Assembly (NCBI RefSeq): GCF_000182565.1
Contig: NW_015971539.1
Coordinates: forward strand, 1,111,219-1,175,218
Direction of reading: 5' to 3'
Source: Spizellomyces punctatus DAOM BR117
Taxonomy: Eukaryota > Chytridiomycota > Chytridiomycetes > Spizellomycetales > Spizellomycetaceae
Length of the DNA stretch: 64,000 nt
Under the pieces are notes generated by a model. That model did not search any database, had not been told where the DNA came from, and worked only from the letters and a program-made list of their open reading frames with translations. Below are positions 48,001 through 57,703 of this stretch, piece by piece. How positions within the stretch are numbered: position 1 is the stretch's first letter; each line of letters begins with the position of its first letter. The position numbers and the translations under genes are program-made.

Positions 48001-51000
48001 GGTAATCTCGATAGGGCCCGATGAACCAAAGACGCAACATTCACGCCGAGACGGAGCATACCCAAGGTACCATCCAAACGGAATTGAGCGACAAAAGGGG
48101 CGGGTCGCCGCTTTAGATTCTGTTCGTAAGCACCAGCTTGTTGGGGATCTTCGAATGCAGAGGCACTCGTTCCTTTGCGGATCCAGAGCAGTTCTGGAGG
48201 TGTTGGAGCACATCGCTCGCAAGGAGACGGTTTCCCTCGCTAACACATACAAAAAAAAAAAAATCAAAAATCAGCAACTACTCCAAACTTTTTATTAGAT
48301 TCACTCACATCATCAATATCATGCACACCAGGAACATCCATCCAATCCTGAAGGGCAGTAATTCCCTTTATCCGCTCCGTAATCCACGCCAAAGACTCAA
48401 ACGTCGACCGTCCCCGATGCAACAAATCAATTTCCTCCCACTTGTCACGAGGCCATACAGGCTCTGCATGCGTAAGCGGGACTTTACACGTCAAGACGGC
48501 AGTAGCGGTTTTACATGCATCCTGTTTGCAGGAAACTGATAATGGTCCTGCTGGTGTGCTGACGGTACCCTGGAGAGTAGCCTCGGTGGTTGGGACGAGT
48601 CGTGCGCATTCCAAGGTAGCCCATTTGCCTTTGACGTGACAAGCAACGGATTGAGGTCCGTCAACAGAACTAGGTCGCCATTTGGGATCCAATGTAGCGT
48701 TTACAAGGCGGACTTCTCCATAGGGTAATCGACGTGCATTGGTTGAGAAATTGAATGCATCCCCACTTTGCTCACCGCAAGGTTGTGGATCAAAAAAAAA
48801 GAACAATGGGAGTTTTTGGTCATCGGTGGATGCTGGTCGCTTTTTATGGAGGGCGTTCATGGCCGTTCCGCACTTTTCCAGCAAGTCATATGTACCCGAG
48901 AGATCGCGATCCAAATACACCCGTGCATCATCAGGGATCCCGGAAATCTCCAACTGAGACCACCATTTCCCAGATGCAAGGTGATTCTGCAAGCCAATAC
49001 GTGCTTCCCATGATTCAACAAGTTCACCCCGTCCAGTGATCGTAATGGAAAATGATTTGGATGCAGGGAAACATACTTCCCACGTCCCACTGAAAAAACT
49101 CGTGTCCTGGCTCTTGAGATCCAAATACATTCTGGCTGCTGGGCTAGCAAGGAGACTTCGTAGACGGCCATTGACAGGTTCGTCCTCGGGGGCTTTAATA
49201 GTTAACTGCCATACGGGCTGGTGGGGATCGATGATGAGTTCAAGTATCGCCATGGGTGCGTCATAAGTAACAACCCAATACTCTTGTCGCTTGACAGATC
49301 TGAATCGGAATTCATTCTTGACGGCGTTCACAACAGCGTCGTGCCAGAGTGTCCAATCCTTGCTGACAAGATCGATCGTGTCATGCTGAGATTTGAGCGC
49401 TTCTAGTGCATCCAGTGTAATGCCTTGGAGATGAAGCCGCATGGGTAAGGCCGACCTAAGCTCCTTCTCAAATCCCGTGGGAGATAGTCGATTATCACTT
49501 GTAACCTGTTCATAATAATGTTCAGGCCGAATTCCGCATTTAACACAAGAAGTTGCCCAACATTCTCGGCATTTCTGAATCTTTTCTTTGGTGACACCCG
49601 TTCGTCCCTCACAGTCACACTGCCGGCTACTTCGATCCGCATCCGCAACCAAAGCCTCCAACGACATGTTGGTATAGGTGCCTAGTTCGAGTGGGAGTTC
49701 ATTGAGCTGGTCATCTCCCCCAATGGTAGGAAACGGATCCAATTCAATTTGTTTCGGAGGTACACCCGACCCCGGCTCCAAAGTATCCAAAGACACAACA
49801 AGAGCAGCCAACATGCACGCACCAACCACGGTGGTGGTCATGGCGTTACCAGCCAAATCATGCAAATTCCGCTCCGATTCGCGGGTCAGTAACAATTCAT
49901 CAACAGGGATTCCCTGGAGATTCAGCGCCTCACGACCGACAACAGGGCCTCCACGGCTCGTCACAAACGGTATAACCCTCGGAGTCAAACAAGGACAAAT
50001 ACCCGGCCGAACACTTGTACTAATCCGATCAACATTCTGACTTAGTTCCCATACCAGCGTCTTGGACATGGCGTCAATGCCCTTGACAGCCATCTTTAGG
50101 TACAGAATATCAATGGAATCAAGCACACGCGTAGACTGACTAGCCCCCCAATCATTCCACGCATAATCAGGAAACCGACACACACTATTCGGTTCCCATC
50201 GCGAAAAAGGACGCTTGATACCTAATCCTTCTTCAATCCGCTGACGTTCATGCCGACTTTCACAGCGTTCCCAATCCGTTCGAGCGGCCCTGCGATCCAC
50301 ACTCGCACGCGCAAGGTCGAGTCGAGCTTGATGGACACGAGGATCATCTGTTGGGAGGAGGAAGGCTTCCAAAGGGGATGAAGCGGGTCGTTGCATGGAT
50401 TTGACAAGGTTGATCCACATTTCTGGGAGGTTTTTGGGTCCTTCTGCTGCAGCAAAGAGGTACCCACGTGTTCGGGTATGCGGGATATAGTAATCCTTGG
50501 TATCAAACCGGGTAGCCGTGACTTTATACCGGATTTTAGTAAATTCGTGTTGCATGCTCGTCCAATCGGCTCCACAGACGTTTTCGAGGATAACGAGTTT
50601 AGGACGACATGTTTTGACCCAGTTTAACATTCCCCAAAACGTTCGGCCAGATTCGCCGCCGGCGTGGATGCCCTTTTTCTTGTTATTTAGGTTAGAGTAG
50701 TCGACGCAGGAGGTTCCTGCTACGAGGAGGTCGACTTTGACGTTTGGGACTTGCACGAGGGATCCGTATGCGGTGGTTGCTTTTGGGTTGGCGAGTTCGC
50801 ATACATCGCGGAATAAAATGGGTGGGGAAAAGTTGCGTTCAATGTAGGCTTGTTTAAAAGGTTCGATTTCACAACTAAAGACATGGTCAATCTCAAATTT
50901 GATTCCATGGTGACGTTCAATGGAGCGAGATATTTGGCCGAGGGCCAATAGGGGACTCTCGGTTCCGCTGCACATGGTAGCGACACGGAGTTTGCGGCCT

Positions 51001-51584
51001 TGGAGTCGTTTGGCTACTGTGGCGCTTTCGGGTAGGTTTTTGACCATGTCGAAAAACATGGCTGGGATATCTTGGATGGGGGGAAATTCCGTGGCATGCA
51101 GTTTTTGTTTCTTTCGCGCGGGGCCGGTGATGGGTTTATGTTGCAGTCGCTTTTTGATGGGGGATGCTTTCTGCGGGGTGAATTTGAAGATGTTCTTCCA
51201 GGCGGCTATTGGGGACTGTAACGGGGTCAGTTTGGTTGGTGAAGTCATGGGTGGTGAAGGAACCTCTGGCAACGTCTTGACCCGTTTCGAAAGAGGCGAG
51301 TCAAAGGCTGCATTTTGTCTCCTTGTATATTCCACCGCCGCTCGTTTGGTCCCGACTCTCGACGTAATGACCACAAACGGTCCCTTCACATCCTTCTTGA
51401 CCGACGACCGTCTCCGCAGACTCCTCCGTCGAATATCATTCCCCTTGAACGCATCCTCGTCAACAGATAATTCCTCCTCACTCGCGACACTTGGCTCAGA
51501 CATCGAGTCGGATATATCATCACCGCCATTCCAGTCCTCGTCATCCGAAACGACAAGAGACTTTCGTTTGCGTACCATTACCAT
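45003..51584 (-). CDS. DNMT5-type cytosine methyltransferase with RING and SNF2 ATPase
   Basis: Two large exons, 48309-51584 and 45003-48239, with a 69-base intron, give one 2170-aa protein. After a basic tail (about 1-190) the C5-methyltransferase domain has motif I VATMCSGTESPLLALGQ, the catalytic motif IV as AGTSCVDYSNLNNKKKG (Cys about 293) and LVILENVCGADW. A CxxC-like stretch (CEGRTGV...CRECWATSCVKCG) follows. The C-terminal SNF2 part has motif I GGVLADQVGYGKTAITLG (about 1283), a DEYT box (about 1543), a RING finger CPKCQKSFHLP...CCGHLGCQTC between the lobes (about 1940), and motif VI QAIGRVRRYGQ. This order is that of DNMT5, an ATP-dependent maintenance methyltransferase in fungi and some algae. 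Reading the two frames as separate genes would be an error: DVHDIDD joins RGKPSPCERCAP in phase. Confidence 0.92.
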
Positions 51585-51827
51585 TCTTTACTCGTATATT
51601 CAATTCTGCAAGAAGGTAGTGGGAGGTAAAAAGCATCCGGGCACCATGTGTGTCCGAAGACACGGACGTGCGACGTGCTTTAGTAAGCGTCCAATTTCGA
51701 TTTGCAAGGGGGTTTTGGCAAGGGAGTTTTTCTCCATCTCTCACCGTGATCAGTACCCGCACCTACTTTTTACATACAAGAAGACCCCCTTACAAAAAGA
51801 TCCAGAGTTTCTTATAGACTTCCATTC

Positions 51828-53796
51828 ATGTCGGCGCGTCAGACTGACAAGTGGCCACACCCTTACGCGGGTTCCCTTCCTGACCCTCTCGCCCTTGCCG
51901 CCGAACAACTCGGGAGTATCCCAGATCAAGTATGGCCAGCCCAATCCACACTTTTACAGTACGGAGCGCCAGATCCTGCTATACCAGCTCCTGCAATACA
52001 AGTGCACTCAAAGCAAAGCTCGAAGGTACGATTCCAAAACCATTTTCATTGAAACACTTTTTAACATTTTTTGTCAATAGGCAAGGGCAGGTGAGAGGCA
52101 CCGAACTGCGTCTCAAAACACAGAGAACACAGAATCACGGGCCGATATAGAACGGGTACAAACTCTCGAAGCCCGTTTAAAAGCTCTTGAACAGAGTAAC
52201 CCTGTAGCCAGACCCATATCAGCATTACGATGGACACGGGACCAAGTTCTGGGTATAAAGTTTTCACGATACATCTTGTCAGACCGTATCGAGATCCATC
52301 GCGTTGCAACTGAATTGGACGTCATGGATGTGATTGCGGGTGGGAAGGTGGAGTTGATGGGATGGTGTCTTGTTCGTCCTTTTGAAAAGTGTCCACCCGT
52401 TTTGTGTAAGAACCCGATGCCGTTTTCGGTGTACATGCAGCACCCCCTTTTTCAAGCGGATTGTGAGATCCTAAAGGCGCATTACAAGTGTACGAGTCCT
52501 GTACTTGTTGGACAATTGTTGTACCATATCCCGCATGTTGGAATGGTTGTGCATCCTGCGCTAGTCGTGTCTTACTCCAGGTGCGTTGGAGGGGTGTTTG
52601 AACAATGTGTAAAGCAGTGCCTTGATATGTATGTACCGCCTGATGGTGTACTACGATCGTGGACTCGAAATATCACCACGGGTGACAAAAAAGAGATGAC
52701 GTCGGAACAGTCGAAACAGCCGGACCAGCTCAAGGATACGATTATTGATCTCATGAACGAACACTTGGAAAAAAATTTTGGAGAAGAAATCAAAAAGTAC
52801 GTGGCGCATCAGGTCTCGCAGTGTATAGCCGACCGTTTGAACAGGCACGAACAAAACTGCAATGCCCTTGAAGAAACCTTACACGCCACCATTGAAAAAG
52901 AGATTCAAAAAGGGATCAAATTGACGGGTACGAAAATGGCGAGGGTTGTGAAAGAATTTGAAGGGGGTACACGAAAGGAGTTGTTTGACCGGTATCAATC
53001 GATCCAGCAAGGTGTCTTTCATCTTTCTGATCGTGTAAAAATCCTTGAGGAAGCGCGAACCATGATGGATCTCGAATGGTTGTCTCTAGCCACTTGGCGA
53101 GAGGATACACAATCCCGACTTCAAGCCCATGGCGACCGTTTATCGTCTCTTTCCTCGTCGCAAACAATGACCACTACGACGCTGGATGCGCTTTCCCAGT
53201 CATGTACTACCCATCAAGCAGAGAACACCCGTACACTCGACAAACTCCAAACCACCGTCTTTCCTGCACTAGATCTCCTTCGCACCCGACTTGACACCCT
53301 AGAAGCCCAACATGGGAACCACACAATCACTGATATGGAAAAAATGGAACAACGACTGGATAGATTGGAGAAATCAGTATCAGATGACACTGAACTAAAA
53401 CAAGAGATTATTGAACTCATCAACGAGATGCAGGCGCGTGTTGTGGATTTGGTTTACGAAAAAGTTGAGCCGGTTGTATTGAGGTTTGTTGAACAGATTG
53501 TGCAAGGTGAGAGTGTGCAAAGTGGTGGTGAACAGTCGAGTGAAAAGGCTAGATTAGAAAAACGGAAAAAGGATGTTGAGGATGATTCTCAAAGTGGTGG
53601 TGAAAAGTCGAGTGAGAAGGCCAGATTAGAAAAGCGGAAAAAGGATATAGAAGGTGATTCTCAAAGTGGTGGTGACAAGTCGAACGAAAAAGCCAGATTA
53701 GAAAAACGGAAAAAGGAAGCAGAAGGACGGAAAAAAGTAGAGGATGGAAAGAAACGGGTGTCGCCTACTCAAAAATCGAGGTTGAATACGTTGTGA
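51828..53796 (+). CDS. Unrecognised coiled-coil protein with C-terminal tandem repeats
   Basis: Two exons, 51828-52025 and 52081-53796, give 637 aa. The N-terminus is Pro/Ala-rich. A folded-looking segment of about 150 residues follows, with RWTRDQVLGIKFSRYILSD, KVELMGWCLVRPFEKCPPV and VGQLLYHIPHVGMVVHPALV. Next is a long coiled coil with many heptad Leu and Glu/Lys (for example LDKLQTTVFPALDLLRTRLD and KMEQRLDRLEKSVSDDTELK). Three near-identical repeats of 22 residues (core SSEKARLEKRKKD) lead to a basic C-terminus. I do not recognise the family. It is divergent from the DNMT5 gene with about 240 bases between starts, so they may share a promoter. Confidence 0.7.
53517..53720 (+). repeat. 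66-bp coding tandem repeat, three units
   Basis: Three tandem units of about 66 bases with a core CAAAGTGGTGGTGA...TCGA start and a shared AGATTAGAAAA block. They encode 22-residue repeats in the C-terminus of the coiled-coil protein. Sequence differences between units are few, pointing to recent expansion. Confidence 0.85.
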
Positions 53797-54429
53797 TGAT
53801 ATTATGATCGTATTTTTTTTTGCCTATTTGGTTGGTTTTGTTTTGGTTGTTTTGTATTATTTGTATGTTTGGAGGGTTGTGGATAGGGACTGATTGTAAA
53901 TGTAGAATATTTTATTGGTTATGTTGGGATGCTTTACGAGTTTATTGTTTGTGATGGTTACCATGATGTTTGGATGTGTATCATTTTCATTGCTGAAGAA
54001 TGGTGAGAGTCGAGTAACTAGATAGCAATACTTACTGAAAAACGTAAATGCTCCATTCCCGATATCTCATCATGCTGTAAAATTCCGTTCTCTGACAATC
54101 CACTTATTTTTTCAATCTCCTCTTTTATCTTCCTGGATATAATTTAATCGTCATGCTGTGGGATGAACGGGGTTGGTGGGGTAAGAGGTCCTGGTCTTTA
54201 TGGAGAAGAAAACCGAGAATAACTTTACAAGAACCATACGTAGCATAGCCATCTACGCACACACACATCCAAAAATGCACAAGTTCTTGGGATGCTATGC
54301 TGAGGTCACCCAAATGGGTGACACTATTCCCATAACAACAACCCCATCACATGACATACACACGGTGCCGTTTAACAGCGTAATCAAACATCCTCCCCAA
54401 ATCCACTTTTGAACACAATTCCAAAAACA
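53797..54429. other. Intergenic region
   Basis: About 630 AT- and T/G-rich bases between two plus-strand genes. No gene is supported. Confidence 0.4.
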
Positions 54430-55161
54430 ATGCATTTACATTTCCCATTCCTCTTGTCGCTCCTAAGCATCCTCACACTAACGACCTCCCAAACCATAAA
54501 ACACATTTCCCAATCCGAACTCACCAAACTCGCCACCCAAGCCGACCAAAACATTACATTTATCCCCCACACGGTGTTCAAGCAGACGATATCCGATGGG
54601 ACCTGGTTGGTGTTTTTTGGGGCGAGGTGGTGCAAGTATTGTAAACAGTAGGTTTTCAATGTTTTGTTTGGTAGCTTTAGAATGGGAGTTGAAGTGTTGG
54701 GCGGTTTAGGTTGTCGCCGACTTGGTTGACGATTCAGGAGCGGGTGCTCGATGCGGTGCAGGGGATCAAGATGGGAAAAGTGGATTGCACGGATCAAGAA
54801 GGTAGGTTTTGGAAAGAGTGGATCTTTAAAGAAAAAGACAAGAGGGTTGATATCGATTTTCTTTAATACAGAGTTTTGTGAAGAGGAGGGTGTGGATGGG
54901 TATCCAACACTTCATCTGTACGTTATTTTTGCAATTATTTTGTTGGGTGTTGTAAATGATGGCTGATGACATGGCATAGATACAATAACGGTAAACTGAT
55001 TGAAGAATACGATCAAGGTCACGATCTAAAGAGTTTGTACACGTATGTTGTGACAAAGGTATGTTTTTTGTGTGTGTGGATTGTACTGGTGGTTCATGCG
55101 ATGGTAATTTGTTCATGTGTAGGCGAGTTATTATCAGAAATTGCGACGAGAGGATTTGTGA
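54430..55161 (+). CDS. Secreted thioredoxin-fold (PDI-like) protein
   Basis: Five exons (54430-54647, 54710-54801, 54872-54917, 54980-55058, 55123-55161) give 157 aa. A signal peptide (FPFLLSLLSILTLTTSQ) precedes a single thioredoxin domain with WLVFFGARWCKYCKQL (CxxC as CKYC), KMGKVDCTDQE, the cis-proline loop EEEGVDGYPTLHLY and NNGKLIEEYDQGHDLKSLYT. This is the length and order of one PDI catalytic domain. It is short for an ER oxidoreductase and has no KDEL-type end (it stops at RREDL). It probably acts on disulphides in the secretory pathway. The Fanzor element lies about 260 bases beyond its stop. Confidence 0.85.
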
Positions 55162-55420
55162 TATGTGTGATTGCGTGGTGATGATGGCGATGATGGTGAT
55201 GAGTTTGTGAGAACGGCGTGGGATGAGAGGATGGGAGCGGGTACGAGTAGAATGGGAATGCGGGGAATGATGGTAGATGTGAGGTCCATGATGGGACATT
55301 AGAAAGGACAAGGACGTGTCGAATAATGTGTGCCATCGTTGCCTAGAGGCATTTGTCGAGATAGGGCATATAGAATGTGTATGGGATAAACAAGCCTGTC
55401 CAGAGAATACAAGATGATGG

Positions 55421-55452
55421 ATAGTGCGGACGCCGGTGGGTATTGGCACTAG
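55421..55452 (+). repeat. Terminal inverted repeat, end downstream of the Fanzor ORF
   Basis: It starts ATAGTGCGGACGCC and ends TATTGGCACTAG. The other end matches it in reverse complement with one base gap and one mismatch. Confidence 0.9.
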
Positions 55453-55540
55453 CACCCGCACCAGGGATGAACCGCGCGACAACCGGCTCGGAAAACCTAA
55501 TCTAACCAATCTAAGCTACGGCTGGAACACCCCTGCTGAA
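55424..55540 (-). ncRNA. Predicted Fanzor omega (guide) RNA scaffold region
   Basis: In TnpB and Fanzor systems the guide RNA is transcribed with the nuclease, overlaps the 3' end of the ORF, runs to the element end and continues into flanking DNA, which supplies the guide. Here that region is the last codons of the ORF, 87 bases to the element end, and then flank below 55421 read on the minus strand. The stretch can fold: it contains the inverted repeat and GC-rich pairs such as CCGAGCCGGTTG. Conservation with the relic at 23911-23995 supports a functional scaffold. Exact ends are not visible. Confidence 0.6.
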
Positions 55541-57415
55541 CACTTCTGGTCTACCGTGTCCATCCAACATTGATTGCACGATCGTTAGCATATTGCAGGT
55601 GCTCAGCGTATCTCGATTCCAGTAGCGCATCGTCCAGGCTTGCTGCAAACAGTTAGGGTTGGTACAACCCAGCAATCCATGGACTTTTTCAATCTTGCCT
55701 TCTCGTCGTCGATAAGGTCTTGAATGAGGTCGTTCTTTGAATTTTTTCTCCACAAACTCAGATGAGGAACAGCGAGGGCAAACAGATGAGGTCTTGTACT
55801 CGTCGAGAAGGAAACAATCAATGCGGTTGCGCTTAAAGAGGGTGCGCCAGCCTTTTGTCTTTGATGAGGTCTGAAATCTTGCAGTTCGACCGGCGTCGCT
55901 CCAATCACCCATTACAACAGTAAGGTTTTCACCGTACTTGTTGCGCATGTTACTTATGAGGTCTGATTCGCTCTTCTGACGGTTTATGAAGGAGTGCCAT
56001 TTCCATCGAGTATGAGCAGGATGCGAATAGAAGTCCTTGCGGCGGTTCCAGTCGACACGACGGACGAGGAGGTAGCGGAGGAAATCCATGAGGTTCATCG
56101 TCTTGTGAGATGGTATTCGCGATTCTATAAGGTCCATTCCCGCTTCCTTCTTCATCCACTGCCGTTCCTTTTGCTGCCGACGGCTTCCAGTCTCCTTGCA
56201 GCGTTGATTGGCGGTGTAACGGAAGATGGTGCCCTTGTTGTCTTGGCAGTAGAGAACGTCGCGCTTGTTTGGGTCGATAACGACGACGTTCTCTGCTGCT
56301 CGACAAGCAGGCAAGTTTTTTTCCACATATACTGCCTTCACCTCAGCTGCTAGAGTCTTTGCCGACTTCTTCTTTCCTCCGCGCTTTCCGTACTTGTCGG
56401 CGTCAGGGTGTTTCAAATACACAGACACCGAGGTTCCGTCCGTCGTGATCGAGCCTTCAAACTGCATACCGCCGCCGCGGCGAGACCGAAAAGCCTTCGT
56501 GCGTAGATTGCAGACGCGCAACCACAGATCATCCTTTTCGACCGCTTCTGCCTCTCTGCGAAAAATGCAAAGAATGTGGGTGTAGAGAATGACGGTGTCA
56601 ATCCGGACATGGCTTTGAATGAGAGACCGGCGAAGAGGTATCGCGCTGAACCGTCGGAAGCCATGTCGTTCATACAGCCCAGAGAGTTTGCAGTACGCAG
56701 GAAAAAATGACATCGGATCAGCAACAATGGCGTAGGCAAGGGGATTGTCGGGAAGGAATGGGAGATCCAATGACCAGATCTCTTCTAGAAGTTCACTCTC
56801 TTCAGCAGTCAAATCATCGAGCGACTCAGGCACGATATCAAAAAGGAAAATTGACTTCAAGTAGCGAAGACGAGCAAAGAAAGCGTTTCGCGCATCGCTT
56901 TTCAGTGGTAGTCGCTGCTTCTGTCCCTTCAGATCAAGCCGCAGATTAATGTACCGGAGCAGCATCATCATGAAGTGTTCCTGGACATTGACCTTCAGAT
57001 TCGTCATCATACTCGCTGTCAGGTAATTGACTGATTGTTGCTCGCCTCGCAGGTTTGGATGAGAAAAATCAACGATGCGGCAGTACCGTCGAACATATGG
57101 CCACAAGCATTCACGTAACGCCTTCTTCGCATCAGTTTTTGGTTGCCACGATTCACCTTTGTTGAGAAGATAGAGGATGACTTCAATCGTCTCTTGATTT
57201 ACCGTGGGAAAAGCTGGTGCTGATGAAAGGAGATAGAATTTCAGTGCGTGGGAAGCATGGTTGGCGAGTTGATGGATGATGGCAATGTAATCTAGAAGCC
57301 GTTGGCGGGAGATCTCGTTTGGCAGGAAAGCTTTTGCAAAGGAAGTCTTGTTGCAGGTATGTAAGCAAGTAGGTTTGTCGAGTTTTTCGAGTTTTTGCTT
57401 TTTCTTTGGTGGCAT
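55511..57415 (-). CDS. Fanzor1-type RNA-guided nuclease
   Basis: An intronless 634-aa ORF, unusual beside its intron-rich neighbours. The N-terminus MPPKKKQKLEK looks like a nuclear localisation signal. The long N-terminal helical region (20-300) fits the WED/REC part. The TnpB-like RuvC nuclease begins at NVVVIDPNKRDVLY (Asp381 as the first catalytic acid). The usual RuvC-II Glu of TnpB is replaced in VVMGDWSDAGR; a Glu at 539 in FLLDEYKTSSVCPRC is a candidate substitute, as described for Fanzor1. A zinc finger has CPRC (546, 549) and GCTNPNC (584, 589). The last acidic residue is in NRDTLSTCN (Asp602). Eukaryotic Fanzors are RNA-guided DNA endonucleases related to TnpB and Cas12. The sequence agrees with what I remember of SpuFz1. 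Confidence 0.92.
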   Translation of the reverse strand: MPPKKKQKLEKLDKPTCLHTCNKTSFAKAFLPNEISRQRLLDYIAIIHQLANHASHALKFYLLSSAPAFPTVNQETIEVILYLLNKGESWQPKTDAKKALRECLWPYVRRYCRIVDFSHPNLRGEQQSVNYLTASMMTNLKVNVQEHFMMMLLRYINLRLDLKGQKQRLPLKSDARNAFFARLRYLKSIFLFDIVPESLDDLTAEESELLEEIWSLDLPFLPDNPLAYAIVADPMSFFPAYCKLSGLYERHGFRRFSAIPLRRSLIQSHVRIDTVILYTHILCIFRREAEAVEKDDLWLRVCNLRTKAFRSRRGGGMQFEGSITTDGTSVSVYLKHPDADKYGKRGGKKKSAKTLAAEVKAVYVEKNLPACRAAENVVVIDPNKRDVLYCQDNKGTIFRYTANQRCKETGSRRQQKERQWMKKEAGMDLIESRIPSHKTMNLMDFLRYLLVRRVDWNRRKDFYSHPAHTRWKWHSFINRQKSESDLISNMRNKYGENLTVVMGDWSDAGRTARFQTSSKTKGWRTLFKRNRIDCFLLDEYKTSSVCPRCSSSEFVEKKFKERPHSRPYRRREGKIEKVHGLLGCTNPNCLQQAWTMRYWNRDTLSTCNMLTIVQSMLDGHGRPEVFSRGVPAVA

Positions 57416-57548
57416 GATGATATCTGTGGAAAAAGACGAAAGCCTGGGAAAATGGGCACGACAACTTATATAGGACTTTTTGGATCAAACCAGAGTTCAT
57501 GAGTCTAAATCGAGTAAAATTATGATTAAATTGGTTGGAATCTTTGTA

Positions 57549-57579
57549 CTAGTGCCAATACCCATCGGCTCCGCACTAT
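57549..57579 (-). repeat. Terminal inverted repeat, end upstream of the Fanzor ORF
   Basis: It reads CTAGTGCCAATACCC to TCCGCACTAT on the plus strand. The base after it makes TATG, which is CATA on the Fanzor strand. CATA is the target-adjacent motif that I recall for SpuFz1. Confidence 0.9.
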
Positions 57580-57703
57580 GTACCTTGTAAGATATCGGAC
57601 GCTGAGTCACACGCGACTGTCCACGCAGCTAAGCAACACGCTTCTGGCTGTGATTCCCGCTGTGATTCCCACTTCAACTATTGTCTGTTTGACATTTTGC
57701 AAA

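Larger units (their letters stand above)
55421..57579 (-). mobile_element. Fanzor-carrying element with terminal inverted repeats
   Basis: The element is 2159 bases long including its outermost inverted bases. Inverted repeats of 32 and 31 bases close both ends, with about 30 matching positions and one gap. A TA dinucleotide lies at each end (55422-55423 and 57577-57578), fitting a TA target duplication. It contains only the Fanzor ORF, on the minus strand, and no transposase. It sits between the thioredoxin-fold gene and MscL, 125 bases before the MscL start. By analogy with TnpB and known Fanzor elements, mobility probably depends on a transposase encoded elsewhere, while Fanzor aids retention by cutting the empty site. 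Confidence 0.85.

Noticed and set aside
45003-48239. Separate Rad5/HLTF-like helicase gene
   Set aside because: It has no own start context and joins in phase to the methyltransferase exon, giving the known DNMT5 domain order.
53517-53720. Regular 66-base repeats, considered as a CRISPR-like array
   Set aside because: The units are contiguous, without unique spacers, and lie in frame inside a long ORF. They are coding tandem repeats.
54826-55509. 227-codon minus-strand ORF opposite the thioredoxin-fold gene
   Set aside because: It is a composition artefact: His/Ser/Thr-rich with no domain, antisense to well-supported exons and running into the Fanzor element end.
55421-57579. Search for a transposase gene inside the Fanzor element
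   Set aside because: Apart from the Fanzor ORF, only overlapping shadow frames are present; none has transposase motifs.
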